Of a DNA stretch of 64,000 bases, positions 24,501 through 36,989 are shown piece after piece. The translations under genes were made by a program, and so were the position numbers. Below the pieces are notes generated by a model, which saw nothing but the letters and a program-made list of their open reading frames with translations, did not search any database and was not told the origin of the DNA. Origin of the DNA: Daphnia pulex. Taxonomy: Eukaryota; Arthropoda; Branchiopoda; Diplostraca; Daphniidae. Position 1 is the first letter of the stretch; each line of letters begins with the position of its first letter. Location of the stretch: assembly GCF_021134715.1 (NCBI RefSeq), contig NC_060024.1, positions 3,782,001 to 3,846,000 of the forward strand. The letters are read 5' to 3'.

Positions 24501-27500
24501 TCGGCCATCCGCGGCCATCCGGATGGACTTATATTGTTTTGCTGATATTCGATTTTATGGTGCCGGTTTTAAGTTATTGCCCAGCAGCTTCCAGGTTCAA
24601 CGAACTTTTTCCTTGTAGCCTCCGCTACAAGTATTTTGGCAAGGAAATATTTATTATCACCAAGTAAACCGAAGTAAACAGCAGCCACTTGAAATCTCCT
24701 CAAAAATGAATTTTGAATTATGCCATTCTCTCTGTCAAGTTATTCAGGATAAATAATAACAATAAAGTCTAAAAAATGAAGCACCAAAAGACAACCCTAT
24801 TCAGTTTCACAAAGCGCATTTTTAAAATAAATAAAAAAATGCTATTACGTCTGTGCCCAGTACAAACCCGGAATGACCTTTTGGCTGTCAAAAATAAAAC
24901 AAGTCTAGATGTTTTTGCTGGGTGTAAAAGTTAATAAAAAAAAAACTATGTCTAGAGATATTTTTCCACCCCTATACAACTTGACTTCCCCCCTTTTTCT
25001 TCCTTTTCTTCCGTCAGTGCTGTGCTCGCGCGACGCCCACGTGACATGGTCTCCGGAAGTAGACCGATTCCACAACCCCCCTCCTCTCCTCCTCTAACCC
25101 CAGCCTTATCCTACTTGTGTGCTGTGGTGGCACTGTATAGCTATCCGTTTGAGCTCTGTCTATATTGCTTTTCTCGCTGTTGTGCACACTGTACCTTTTT
25201 TTGTACTTTAAAACAAAGTGAAATAGTATCCGTATCCATTCTAGACGAAATCAAAGCTTTTCTTTTTCTTTTCTTTTTTCGTCCTTTTGACTCTGCACTT
25301 GTTTCCTTTATAAGTTCCGGGTGATGTTTAAAAAACCTGCTGCTTTTAGTCTTTTACACAGGGTCAATGTCCTTTGTAGTCTACATTTTTATTTCCATAA
25401 ATCGATATAAAATTCAACGGGCATAATTTTGCCAATTTTTATATAGACAGTTAGGCCTATTACATTAAAGAATCAATTTTCAGAGATTTTACTAAATTCC
25501 GCACTTCCGCTTCGGTGCAAATTTTGCATATGTGGAAGAAGAAGAAGATGATCACCGAGCGAAACGATTCGTAAAATATTACTTGGGGTGGAAAAAAGAA
25601 AAAAATTAAAAAATCCAAGTTCTTCCAATAACTAGTGACTTTTTTCCTCCGCCGGAATGAGATTTTTGGGTTGTCTCATCCCCCCACTGCTTAGGGACAG
25701 TCTCATTAAGGTTGATGGATGTTCTCATCATCCGAGCTCTGTGTTGTGTGTGTACTTGCTCCGGCTCTACGAAGGAAAAAGGCCGCCCGCTCATTTCGCC
25801 ATAAAGTACATTTCCTGCTCCCTCTTCTTCTTCTTCCACCCCGTGTGATGTCTTCTGAAACCCCCCCCCCCCTTAACTTCCACCCTCCTATACACCAAAT
25901 AGTTGTTCTTCGTTCATATACAGCAGTTTCGACTAGTCCTCTGACTCCTGTCTCATCATTCCTCTGCATATCCATCCAGTCAAAAAAGAAAATCTATATT
26001 ACCCCCCGCTCTAACCGGAATTGCGTTTGTCGCGTGAATTGTCTTTTGTGGCCTCTTCTTCGTCTCTCCGCTTTTTTCTTTTTACGACGTACAGCAGCAC
26101 AGCCACCTGCAACTCATTAACATTTGTTTGACTCCAACAACACTAGATGTCATCCCGATAAGATAGTACCGATCGGCGGGCAATTTGAACGCACATCTCC
26201 ACTATAAATCTATTTGGGCAACGTAGTACTGCGGCACCATATCATTTGTCTACCGGTTAACTGTTTATGGCGGTTAAATCATATTTGGAATAATAATAAA
26301 ATGTTTACCTACTTGAAAATTTAGAATAAGAGAAATATTTTATTTAAAAATTTTTTGAATAAGAATTAAGTTTTAGTTAGAAAATTTTTGGGTTTTAGTT
26401 AAATGTTAATTAGAAATGGCCAGAACTAGTTCATTTCCGTGTGAATATTTGGGAAAAAGGCATATCAAACGTGGAAACGTTATCGAAAGTATAGAACTGC
26501 ATGGTGGATTCATGTGACACAGGTTGATGAATGCGTCTGAATGTGGACTGCTGTCTGTTTGCTGGTGACACCGTTGCACGGATCGCTGCTGATAACCGCC
26601 GCCGCCCATCCGACAAAGGCCAAAAGCGGAAAAAAAGACAAAAAAGCCGCTTCATCTATATCCCACAGCACAGATCATCATCCGGCTCTCTCCTATACCA
26701 TTTTTTTAAACCTTTTCTTCTTCTTCTTTGATATTCAACTTAGGCGCCGTGGTCAAATAAATACGCACACAAGTTAGAGGAGACCCACACAAGACCCAAA
26801 AAAAATCCTATAACTAACGATACATAGTATATTCTGCGAGCTATGCTCTCAGGTTCAGAGGTCGCGTGCTTCAGCATATCCTCTCCTCCTCCCCTCCACC
26901 CGCCATGTTCTTTTGACGAACTTGCGGCTTTTGGCTAACTGAGACTTTTGTCACTGGATGCTTTCGGCTAGCTCACACACAACTGTGTGTAGTTATACAC
27001 CATGTTCTTCTTCTTCTTTCTTTCTTTCTTTCTCTCCCTTCGTCCTGATTATTTTGACTCTTCTTACAGATCTAAACTTCATTTTCCTGTCTTACTGTCA
27101 AACAGAAAGAAAATAATAAGACAACACCGATGAGCTCCTCCTCCTTCTGAACACAAAAAGGGAAAATATAAGAATAACGATTTTCTCTGTTGCGGCCGCT
27201 TATTGTAGGCCTATTCTCAAAATGTTTCCAAACGAGGATAGAAAAACGAACGAAAACCCTTTCCATGTTATAGTTCTAAATCTATTTTTTTTTGTCTGTA
27301 CTAGTTTAGCTAGATACTGTCGTTGACCCGCGACTCTTTCGGTCTCGCTAGTGACTACTATTTCATTTTCATGGCGCGTCTCTTTGGCTCCTGCTTGCTC
27401 CTTGCTGCTGGTTCCGCTAGATCGTATTTCTAACCGGGGTCTGTATTACTATACACTGATGAAGCTACGCACTGTAGTAGTATATACTGTATAAGTTGGT

Positions 27501-27942
27501 TATTTGACGGTTCCAACTCGAGACGAATTCGGATAATGGTATAGAGTATTAAATTTAATGGATACTGAGAAACTTTACTTCTTTTTTGTCTGTTAGAGTC
27601 CAGTTCAATGACTAATGATTCTATAATGATCAAATAGAATAGCTGATGAATAGATTTTAAAATTCAGTGTGATCGATGTGATTTATTCCAATCAGAATTT
27701 GTTTTCATGCAGGAACGGGGGGGGGGATCGCGCGAACTATATATAGGTTTGCTATACCACTACAAACATCTTCAAAAAATTTAGTGACTTATATCGTCAT
27801 CCTTATTTGGTCAGTTATGTAACATTAAACATGCGTGAAATCGCGTTCATATACTTTTGTATGTATACATTTTAGGAAGGTAAATATTTGATCTATTTTT
27901 ATTAGATAGATAGATATTTTTAAAAAATATTTCAGCGCGTTT
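18589..27942. other. 9.4-kb gene-free region upstream of twist
   Basis: No splice-consistent coding sequence was seen on either strand; the many 60-160 codon open frames have no conserved motif. The stretch carries polypyrimidine runs, C-runs at 25859-25872, a G-run at about 27717-27726 and five TAGGCCTA palindromes (22860, 23456, 24445, 25452, 27206). In a genome this compact such a gap next to a developmental regulator suggests cis-regulatory DNA, which is inference. Confidence 0.55.
27005..27034 (+). repeat. (TTC)n-(TTTC)n microsatellite
   Basis: A run of TTC units passes into TTTC units, then CTCTCCC. Similar short pyrimidine repeats occur near 16953, 22657, 25825 and 26717, making polypyrimidine tracts a general trait of the region around twist. 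Confidence 0.9.
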
Positions 27943-30403
27943 TTAACGCAAGTCGAAATAAATTTTCCGGCTGCGGTGGGCCATCGGTATCAGGTGTTTG
28001 AAGAGGTACAGGTTGAGCACGATGACACCGCACAGAATGGCGATGATGCTCCCGAACGTCGCCCGCGGCCCAAAGACCGTGTACACGTTCGTGAGATAGA
28101 GTGGACCTAGAATTCGGGCCAGCGAACCGCCGGCCTGATAAATGCCAGTCCAAGTGCCCTGATGTACAAGAAATAGTAATTTAAAAAAATTATTTAGTAT
28201 TTAATTTGATTGTGGATGGAGGTTATATTTAATATACCTGCTGGCCGTCTGATGGAAGCACTTGTGTCATGGTGCTGGTGCTCATGGTCGCTGTTAAATT
28301 GAATTTTTTTAAAAATTTTATTTCAGCGGTCAAATTACAAATTTAATTTAGTTTAACCTGTGAATGCGTAGCCAATGGCTATAAACATGAATCCAAAAAT
28401 GAGCTGCTCGGCGCGAATGGCCGGAGTATACAAACACCATTTTTGGTTGATAGGACATCCTATCAATTATTACAACAACAAAAAAAAAAATTTTAAAGAA
28501 TGAAATTAAAATTTGAAAAATCAGCTGACGTGAAATAAATTATTATATAATTACCCAAATGCGCAGTCGTCGAATTGGCGTCAAATGATTTCTCAGACTG
28601 CTGGACGTCTAGTGTAGTAAGATTGCCGACAAGAGTTTGGTTGACAGGTTGCTTAACGTTCGTCATCACTTTGACTCCGTGCATGAAGCCCGACCCGTCT
28701 GTCAAAACATCAAATCAAATTTATACCATTTCACATCACTGTAGAATTGAATTGCGCGCGCTTATTATTACTGTTGTGCGTCTGTTGCTGCATGAGTGGA
28801 AGGGGGCCGGGATAAGGCAATAAAACGACGTGACACAACAGCAACGGGATTAACCCGAACAGCACCAGAGTTTTCCTTTCGGTTATTCTATATACAACAT
28901 TTAAAGTTTTCAGTTGAAAATGTATAGTCTTGAGATTATTGATATTTCGGCTGTTTATTAGTCTGACCTTCTGGCCAGAGGACCGGATGCTGCGAACGAT
29001 ATGACAGTTAGAATGCAGCCGATAGAGAGCACAATGCCGACTTTTTTGACGGCTTCGTCGTCGGTGTAAGCCAATTGATCCATCGCGATCGGAGTCGCCA
29101 GCCTATATATTGAAAAAAAAAAAAAAAAACATTTAATTTTGAATCGATATGAAATGAATAAAATTAACAACTGACGTCTCGATCATAATCAGAATGAAAC
29201 CAGCTACAGAGAAATTAAAGATGCAAATTCCGACTCCGATTAAATCTCTCTTCCGTTCATCTACAGCGCTGTAATTATCCGTATTATGAAATCGTTTGAA
29301 ACCTAAAACAGGATCAAATAATTAAGGCCAACTGCAATTATTAATAAAATGAATAAATATTTATTTTAATTATTAATTCGAAATTTTATTATTATTATAA
29401 TGGATTAATATTAATAAAATGCTGATTGAGAGAGAAATTGCCTTGATTATTGGTGCGCTGGGTCTTTTGCTGATTTTTCATTTTATTCCAATTGGCTTCC
29501 TTCTCGGCCATGTTGAACTCTTGGAAGATGCAGGGGAAGAAGAGGATGACCTGGACGAGAGTCAGCGAGGCGGCCAGCCATCCGGCGGCCGTGTACATGT
29601 TCCAGCGCAGGTTGTCCGTCCCCAGCGGAATGAGAGCCGACTGGACGGCTGATGATGGACACAAGTTCTGCCGGTTAACAAACTCAAACCCATCCGGAAA
29701 GGAGAGATAATAGCTTAACGTCTAATAGCTTGAACGGTTGATCACCTGGTCCGACGATGAAGCCGATGGTGGACACCAGGGCGTTGATGGCGATGAAAGT
29801 GGTCCGCTCTTTGGCCGTCGTCGCCTTTGAAATGTAAGTGATGCACAGCGTCACCGATCCTATCAATAATCAAAATAATAAAATGAATTATATTAAGGGT
29901 GGAATATTTATTTTAAAATACCTGCGGCGACTCCGACGATGAACCGGGCGAAAATCATCCAATATCTTCTGGGTTGTGGCAGATCTCCTAGGACGGCGTA
30001 GAGGACGAATCCGATCATGTTGAGCAGGCCGGTCGTCATGCAGAGCCAACGGACCGATCCGAATTTGTTGCCCAGCCAACCGACGAACGGCGACGACAGG
30101 AGCTGGCCCACTGGCTGGGCGGCAATGACCCAGCCCAAGACTCTCTTGTCGGATTCTTCGTCAATCTAAAATTTTTTTAAAAATTAATTATAAAAATAAT
30201 GTTATAACATTAAATATTAAATGATAGGTACCTGGAGTAAGTAGGGATAAGCTCCCGTAAGGACGATGGAAAAGCCCAGGGTGGAAATGAATCCCACAAT
30301 GTTGATGATGACCAAACTGATTCGACGTCGAATCCTTTCGGGTCGAGTTTCGAAAATATCCGCTTCGTCAATCACGGAAGCTTCATCATTATCCTCTTCC
30401 TGC
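27943..30403 (-). CDS. MFSD8: MFSD8/CLN7-like major facilitator transporter
   Basis: About eleven exons encode a polytopic protein ending in KHLIPMAHRSRKIYFDLR and TAA at 27943-27945. The first recognised exon has an acidic tail (EEDNDEASVIDEADIF), then RPERIRRRISLVIINIVGF, leading into membrane segment 1 with GFSIVLTGAYPYLLQ. MFS landmarks follow: LGWVIAAQPVGQLLSSPFVG with GNKFGS (the loop 2-3 motif region), FARFIVGVAAG, and STIGFIVGP. The loop with several N-x-T sites (NQTLVGNLT, ANSTT) fits a lumenal glycosylated loop as in MFSD8. Vertebrate MFSD8 is a lysosomal membrane protein linked to chloride flux and Batten disease; lysosomal location is inferred here. Exon 1 with the start codon was not placed and should lie between 30.4 and 31.0 kb. 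Confidence 0.85.
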
Positions 30404-31016
30404 CTACATATTAATTTATTCAAATGAAATTGCGTTACAATAAATATTAAAAAATTAAAGAAACAAAGTGGAAAAAGTCAAGTTCCTTTTCCGGTTTCGT
30501 AACGAGCCAAGAGAATTGCGTCGTCTGCTCTTGTATATGAAATTAGATTGTTCATGATAATAACGAGCCTAGAATATCTCAAATGAAAATCAGGAAATAA
30601 TTCTTGGTATTCCATCATCAAGGACACTTGACTGTAATGAAATCCAATCTGAGTGATTTCTAGATGGCCGTCAACGCTCAAAAATCGGCTCAGATTCAAG
30701 TTCGATGGATATAAAAAGCAAATTGCTGCCTTGATTGCCAACAATGTGGACATTTTCATATAATGATCCCTGGAGACGAACGCCCGCTTGCCCATCGACG
30801 TCGTCCCAGCCGCATACAAGTCCGTCTATTGCCAAGCCGGAGACTCGTATTTCGTTTTTTGGGCTTCTAAAATTCCATTTCTGTACACACAACAGCACAG
30901 CCAATAAGTGTGTACACTGCGTTGTATAAACGCAAATGGAGAGTCTTTTGTGTGCGCCGATACCATACGACGCCCTCCGACGCTGCCGCCGGGCCAACAG
31001 TCCTTGAAACGAGGAC
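30404..31016. other. divergent promoter region
   Basis: This separates the 5' ends of the minus-strand MFSD8-like gene and the plus-strand insulin-like gene, and should contain the missing first exon of the former. Open frames on the minus strand here (near 30.5-31.0 kb) do not splice in phase to the MFSD8 exon. Confidence 0.45.
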
Positions 31017-31024
31017 TATATAAA
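31017..31024 (+). promoter_or_regulatory. TATA box of the insulin-like gene
   Basis: TATATAAA lies about 98 bp before the ATG. An initiator-like TCAAATCAATTCG follows at the expected 25-35 bp distance, leaving a 5'UTR of roughly 65-70 bases. Confidence 0.65.
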
Positions 31025-31114
31025 TGCCGGCCTGTCATCCGTCAAATCAATTCGTCAAGAAACTTCAAAGTCTTCCTTCTTTAGCGCTCAATAATCCTTC
31101 CCTCTCGCATCAGA

Positions 31115-31826
31115 ATGAGTCCCAGATCGGTATCAATTATTCTGCCCCATTGTGTGATTCATTTCTGAGTGACAATTCTAATCGACTAAAATTATTTTTT
31201 TTTCTAATTTAATTCTTTTAAAAAATTCAGGAATTATTATCTTTTGTCAAGTGGATTGGAATCGCCTGCATCTTGGTGCTGCAAGTGTGTCCGTCACTGC
31301 AAGCGGTAAATATTTAATTAATTCAATGCGATAATAAAATTCTAAATTTTTTAAATTTCTGCCAAATTATTATTCAGTCAATCGTAGCGCCCGGCGCTCC
31401 TAGAAAAACCCTTTGCGACGCCCGGGCATTCCGCCTGGCCATCGTCAAGTACTGCACGTTTCAACGTCGAGACATCCACCCAGAGCCGGCCAGTCCCAGT
31501 CGATGTCAGTACATACAAATAAACATTTTTTTCTTTTGTTCAAATTTGAACTTTTCAAACAAATGAAAAACTCGATTGTGTTTGCCTTTTGGTTAGACTT
31601 TTACAACGTCAACGAAAACGAAAGTGGGACGGTCCTAAGCGATGGGGCGCCGCAGGGCGAACGGGAAGAGTACGGCAAGCTGGTTTTCACTCAGCTGGGC
31701 AAGGAAACTCTATTCTTCCCGGTCGAGGTCTTCTCGGCCAAAGTCAAGCGCCACCGCGAGTACAATCTCCACCAGAAATGTTGTCTCACCGGCTGCAACC
31801 CGGTCGATTTCACCGTCGTCTGCTGA
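31115..31826 (+). CDS. insulin/relaxin-like peptide precursor
   Basis: Four exons (31115-31129, 31231-31305, 31378-31504, 31597-31826) join in phase to a 148-residue precursor. A signal peptide is visible (WIGIACILVLQVCPSLQA). The B-chain region is KTLCDARAFRLAIVKYC, with two Cys separated by 12 residues, followed by a dibasic QRR. A connecting peptide of about 75 residues ends at KVKRHR. The A chain reads EYNLHQKCCLTGC then NPVDFTVVC, giving the canonical CC-x3-C-x8-C pattern and ending at the last Cys. Secreted hormones of this type act through insulin-receptor or LGR-type receptors. The spacing of the B-chain Cys and the GC..DF A chain point to a relaxin or gonadulin-like subtype rather than a classical insulin; subtype is inference. 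Confidence 0.88.
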
Positions 31827-33368
31827 CAATTTCATTTGGATTCCCCGCCCCTCCCCACTTGCTGGTCTTGTGTTGTCATTTGATATTCCTAATATTTCTG
31901 TTTACTTTTTAGTCACTCGAACGCGAATAGATTTTTACTTGTTTCCTTTTTAAAATATTGAAAAATACAAAATAAGACTCACCACATGTAATTGTGTTTG
32001 CCCGTCATTATTGAATTGGACTGGATAAATAATAAAATAACTGAGCGTGTAAACGGCGGGAACTGTGTAACGTCGACGAACGAAGAGCCACTAGCACTGT
32101 GCTGAGATCTTCACCAGCTCGGTGACACACGATCGACAAGTTCAGCAAGTGGACACACTGACAAGTTGTTGACTGTCCCAGTCAGCAGCCAACTCGGACA
32201 AACGGTGTGGCCTTCGGATTTCGGTTTGTCCGACACCACCAAGCTGAGGGAGAGGGGACCGTTTTTAAATGATTTCGTTCGTTGTCGTTGAGTGAGCCTG
32301 AATGCACGGTCACGGACGCCTGCTGGCCGACATTCATCGTCGACAGCCAGCCCAGCACACAGCACACAGAAAATAAGGCGAGACACAACAGCTCCACCCA
32401 TGCCCTCCCCGAATGACGTCACATCTTTTATACAGGCCTGTAGGCGATGATGCCAACGAACCGAAACGCAACTTCAATCAAATGGGGTCGAGGGAATTCA
32501 GACCAGCAGCAACGTACGTACATTTATATAAACTCCTCCAGCATTCCGAAACAAACAATTGTGTACAAGATTGATCGGTTTCCTTCGTCCGTTTGGCCAC
32601 CAATCCAATTGCAACGGATGTGATTCTTTAAAGATTTCTTTTGTCCTGATGATGGCCTGAAAGTTTCGAGTTTCAACTTGTGAGAAAACGGAGCTGGACC
32701 ACTGGGCCAGCAGCGAAATAAAAAGAAATACAGAGACAACCGGTAAAAGTAGGTCAAACTCCAGTGCAAATACTGGGCTTGATGGGTTTCAATGATTCGT
32801 CACGAACACGGGGAATTGACTCATAACTCGTTTCAATGTGCAAATAAACGAGATACAACGATGCATAAACGTGTAATAAACATCGAACTAGAGATGACGG
32901 TTAACGTACACCGACGTATACAACATGAGCAAGCATAATCAATTGAATCGACCATTAAAATAATGCCAACAAAACATATTGAACAGACTTTGAATTTGAT
33001 AGACACGTAGTCGGAAGCACGGCGGTTTTTATAGTTGCTTGTACCCTCCATTGATATGTGAAATTACACAAGGCTGGACTGAAACAAAAGCCACTGTTCT
33101 TCTTTTTTCCTTTTCTTAACAAGCTTTTTTGAGATTACAACATTCAATTTACATTGAATACATAAAAGTCTCATCTAAATAACATAGATATACTATTGCA
33201 CTTGACTACACAAGATTCAACTATTTAAGTTGTGTAGCTTGTGCGTTAACATAAACAAATCAACATGATTTTATTGAATTATTTCTAATAATCGACTAAA
33301 TGGATTTTCTGAGATTTCATCCAGAGATTTCTTTTTGGTTTATAATTTCTTTTTACCACCGGACATCT
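31827..33368. other. intergenic, with one promoter-like site
   Basis: No convincing gene was found. The main open frame (32401 down to 32111, minus, starting MGGAVVSRLIFCVLC) has a signal-like start but no recognisable domain. Confidence 0.45.
32414..32432 (-). promoter_or_regulatory. CRE plus TATA box
   Basis: On the minus strand TATAAAAG (32432-32425) is followed by the full cAMP-response palindrome TGACGTCA (32421-32414). An ATG occurs at 32401, which is too close to the TATA box to follow a normal start site, so any transcript probably uses a later or spliced start. The combination is suggestive only. Confidence 0.35.
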
Positions 33369-35798
33369 TCAGATACTTTCCAAGGTTTGTTCTTGACGAC
33401 TTTTTTCATCGCAGTTCTCATTCCGAGGTGTCAACTATAATTAAAACGCAAAATTTAGCGAAATTTGGAATAAAATTGTAGAAATTTTTGTTTTTAACCA
33501 ATAAAATCGGATCTGGTAGGTGACGAGCGGTGCGGAAACATTGCGGGAACATGGGGCTGAGTAATTCTTCGTTGATCTTTTTGAGACTGGACGTGCTGCG
33601 ACTTTGCTGGTAAGCGTTGACGATCCGGCTGACGACCTGGGCGACGAGAATCGTCACGAGAAATCCCAAAGGCGCGTACCACATGTACGAAATGCGATAC
33701 AGTGGAAAGTAGTCATCTTCCGTTGGCGTTGGCAATGTCGGCAGAGGTGAAGTAGAAACGGTTAAAAGCAACTGGTCGCTCGAGGAATAGTCGGTGGCAT
33801 TCAGGAACGAAGAGCACCCATCGTTTCTCAGCGGAAGGCGAGGAATCGGAGGCTTCGGACCGCCGAAACCAACCCACAAACTAAACACTAGGCCGGAAAT
33901 CAATCCCGTCAGAGCACCCTGAAGGATTAAAAAATATTTCAATTATTTATAGTTGTCAAATAAATTCCGGAGCTGAAGTTGCGTGAGAAATACCTTTTGT
34001 TCGACGACGGTGGAAAACATTCCCAAGGTGAATAAGGCGAGTAGCGGTCCACCCACGACGCCGAAAATAGTCAACGAGGCTTGCAGGACACCGCCCAGAT
34101 ATTCGGCGACGAAGGCAATGGCAATGCTGATGGCACCGTACAACAAGGCCACCAGCTGGGTAATCCAAGTCAAGCGAGAGTCGGATGTCTTCTTGAAACA
34201 ACATGGCTAATTTGGAAAGAAAAACCAACAAAATTAGTACATTTGATTTCATTGGATATGAATGCAACTTACGACAAGAAAATCTTGGACGGTAACGGCG
34301 GCCAATGAATTTAGAGCAGAGCTGACTGTACTCAGAGAGCCGCTAAAGATGCCCGCTATGAACAATCCGGCTACTCCGGGCAGATGCCCCATCGTATCCA
34401 CGACGAAATAGGGTAACAACTAAAATTCAAATTTCAATATTGGTGCTGATGAATACAACAAATTATTTAAAAAAATCACTTGATCGGGGGAGCGGATGCG
34501 TTTCTCCAGCAGAGGGTCGCAATTGGCGTAGTGCGAGTACATTGAAATGCCGGCGTACGATGTAGTCAAACTTAGGGCGGTCAGAATTGGCCAGTTCAAC
34601 CACAATGATCTTTGAGCTTTACGCAAACTGTTGACAGTCAAAAGCCGCTGGACCTGAATCAGAGAATTAAGTATATTAACAACAATACTAACGTTGATAA
34701 AAGGAAAGATCACCTGTGTTTGATTGACGGCGTAGAGTGAAACAAACGTGAAGATGCCACCGATCAACTGCGTCCACAGCGTGTGCCGAACTGACGGATC
34801 GACCCGAAGGTCGTTGAACTGAATCCGGCCACCTTCGTTGGCGATTTCCCAGACTTTATCCATTCCACCGGCATCGATTGTTCCTTTAATACCAACGCAA
34901 ATCACCGAAGCGAACATCAAAACTGACTTGAAAAAATTAGAAAACGAAAATATCGTTAAACACTTTCGGCAGAAGCGCGTTTTAAAATGTGTCAAAGATG
35001 AAAAGAAAAAAGATTCAATACTTGAAAAACATCCGTGATGAGAACGGCTTTCATTCCGCCAATGGTGGAGTAAAAAGTGCAAACCACTCCAACAGCTATT
35101 ATGGAGGCAATTTTGTTCAATCCGGTTACTGCATTCAGGGCAATGGCAGGTGCATATAAAACTATGCCAATGTAGAGTACCATCTGAGTTACAAATGCAA
35201 CGCTAGCAACCAATCGTGTTGCGACTCCGAACCTCAACTCTAGGTACTAATGTTAGAAATTTTGTATGAAGATCTTTTGAAAATTTTCAACTGCAGTAAT
35301 TATATCTACTACCTTGTACACACTTGCGTTTTGCAGCTTGTAAAAAACTGAAGCAGCGATCATGGGTTATAAATTCAAAATTTAGTTCTTTTTTTTTCTG
35401 TTAATAACTCAAACTTCAAAATATACCTGGTAAATAAAAATATGCTGCCAAAGGTGTACCGATTATGTAAGCCAGATTGATCACAACAAACTGAGTGCCA
35501 TACACATAATTTTCTGACGAAACTCCTAGTAAGGTAATCGACGACATGAAACTAGCCATCAAAGAAAATGCAACTGGTATAAAAGACATGTTTCTGTCAG
35601 CCAGTAAATATTCCTGAAAATAGAAGAAAATGAAATCATATATTTTAAGATGATATTCTGTACACATCAACATACCTTAGTTGTTCTTTGCTTTCCTCCA
35701 GAAAATCGATAATAGACTCCAATAGATGCTGAGATGAGAAGCAGTGTGGACAAAATGACGTAGTCAACAACATCCAATCCATGGTAACTTTCCGTCAT
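33369..35798 (-). CDS. SLC5-family sodium-coupled solute transporter (SMCT-like)
   Basis: The gene runs from ATG at 35798 ([20 protein letters not shown]) through about nine exons that all join in frame, near 600 residues. Membrane segment 1 is followed by [20 protein letters not shown], then [20 protein letters not shown], the core sodium/substrate region of SLC5 proteins. Later blocks are [51 protein letters not shown] and [13 protein letters not shown]. These patterns match sodium-coupled monocarboxylate/multivitamin transporters. The substrate cannot be read from sequence. For the tail I prefer splicing out 33500-33427 (AT-rich, ending ATTATAG), which gives a hydrophilic end and TGA at 33369-33371. 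Without that splice the frame stops at 33418 after a less likely hydrophobic tail. Confidence 0.9.
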
Positions 35799-36989
35799 TT
35801 TGAAATCAGAGTAGGCCAATGATACAATAGTTTTAATGTAAAAAGGAATTAACCAAAATATCAAACCCGGTTTATAACATAATCGAATACTAGATTGAAT
35901 CCGAATTGAACTCGAGAGTTGAGACTAACAAATTCAATGCGAACACTAGCAGACGAATGTACAGTCTGAGAAGGAGAGACTGGTGTGGTGTGGTGTTTGA
36001 AATATGTTTTGTACATTAGAGCAGATGACTACGTAGCTCACTAATTTTTTCCTCAAACAGCGCCTCCGTGGCTGATGTTCACAACCAATAATGAAAGGAA
36101 ATTGAATAGTAAAAGAGCTAGTTTTGTAATTAGCATTTGTATGCGGGACAACTAAAAATTAAAACAAACTGGAATCCAATTTTTGGTGTTCGTTTTATTT
36201 GTAGTGATTTGACGAGAAAGACGTAATTTCAATTTTCTAAAATGAATTTTCGAAGTTGCGTCTATATTTTCTATCGTAGAATATGATCGTGTCTTCGTGT
36301 AATAGGACATAAAAAAAATAATGAAGCATAAGGTCAATGACTCAATAGATAGGATTCATACCACACCTTAAAATGAATTACGTGATTGTATTCTTAATTC
36401 AACCTCCGATTTAATAATAATAATTTAAAAAAAACAATTGTTTGATTTTAAGAATGGAACAACAATGGCATGTCTCTGATTTAACAAGCAGTCCACCATT
36501 CAAGTGGCCTAACCCACTTCCACCTTTTCATTTTTGTGGGGGTTGTTTCTAAAAAAAGAATCAAAGGGACACGAAAGATCCAGAATAGGGCCAAGATGTC
36601 TCTCCATACTCCTGATAGGGCTGTTCGACATATTTTTTAAACATTTGTTACCATCGCGGTAACGCAGCATTTGAGTCAAGATAATGTCTGCTACAGTACA
36701 ATTGTCCGTGGATTTGTCTGCCCAACGAAGGTCAGATGACGCCAGACAAAGTCAGACAAAATCTGACGTCATGTGACCTACGTCAATTGGTCACACCTTT
36801 GGTTGGGATGTTATTATTTTTTTAAATTATTATTTTGTATTTGTTACGCGCACTTTCCAATTAGATCAAGTGTCGCGCCAGACGAGATAAATCTAAAGGC
36901 AGGATGTACAGTCAGTCAACAAAAGAAATCATTTACAGTTATTTGGCATTATTCACATAGTACACACGCGAGAACAGATAGGTCCTGAG
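35799..36989. other. intergenic
   Basis: This is the 5' flank of the SLC5 gene and then sequence that may belong to the 3' end of the neighbouring LINE. A GTCAGA-rich cluster (GGTCAGATGACGCCAGACAAAGTCAGAC...) lies near 36729-36770. No coding exon was supported. Confidence 0.45.

Noticed and set aside
25719-26120. 133-codon plus-strand frame
   Set aside because: Runs through C-runs and polypyrimidine tracts and shows no conserved pattern.
27005-27034. Short direct repeats as a CRISPR array
   Set aside because: Simple TTC/TTTC microsatellite without spacers in a eukaryotic sequence.
30478-30819. Minus-strand frame as exon 1 of the MFSD8-like gene
   Set aside because: Its only usable donor leaves the wrong phase for the next exon.
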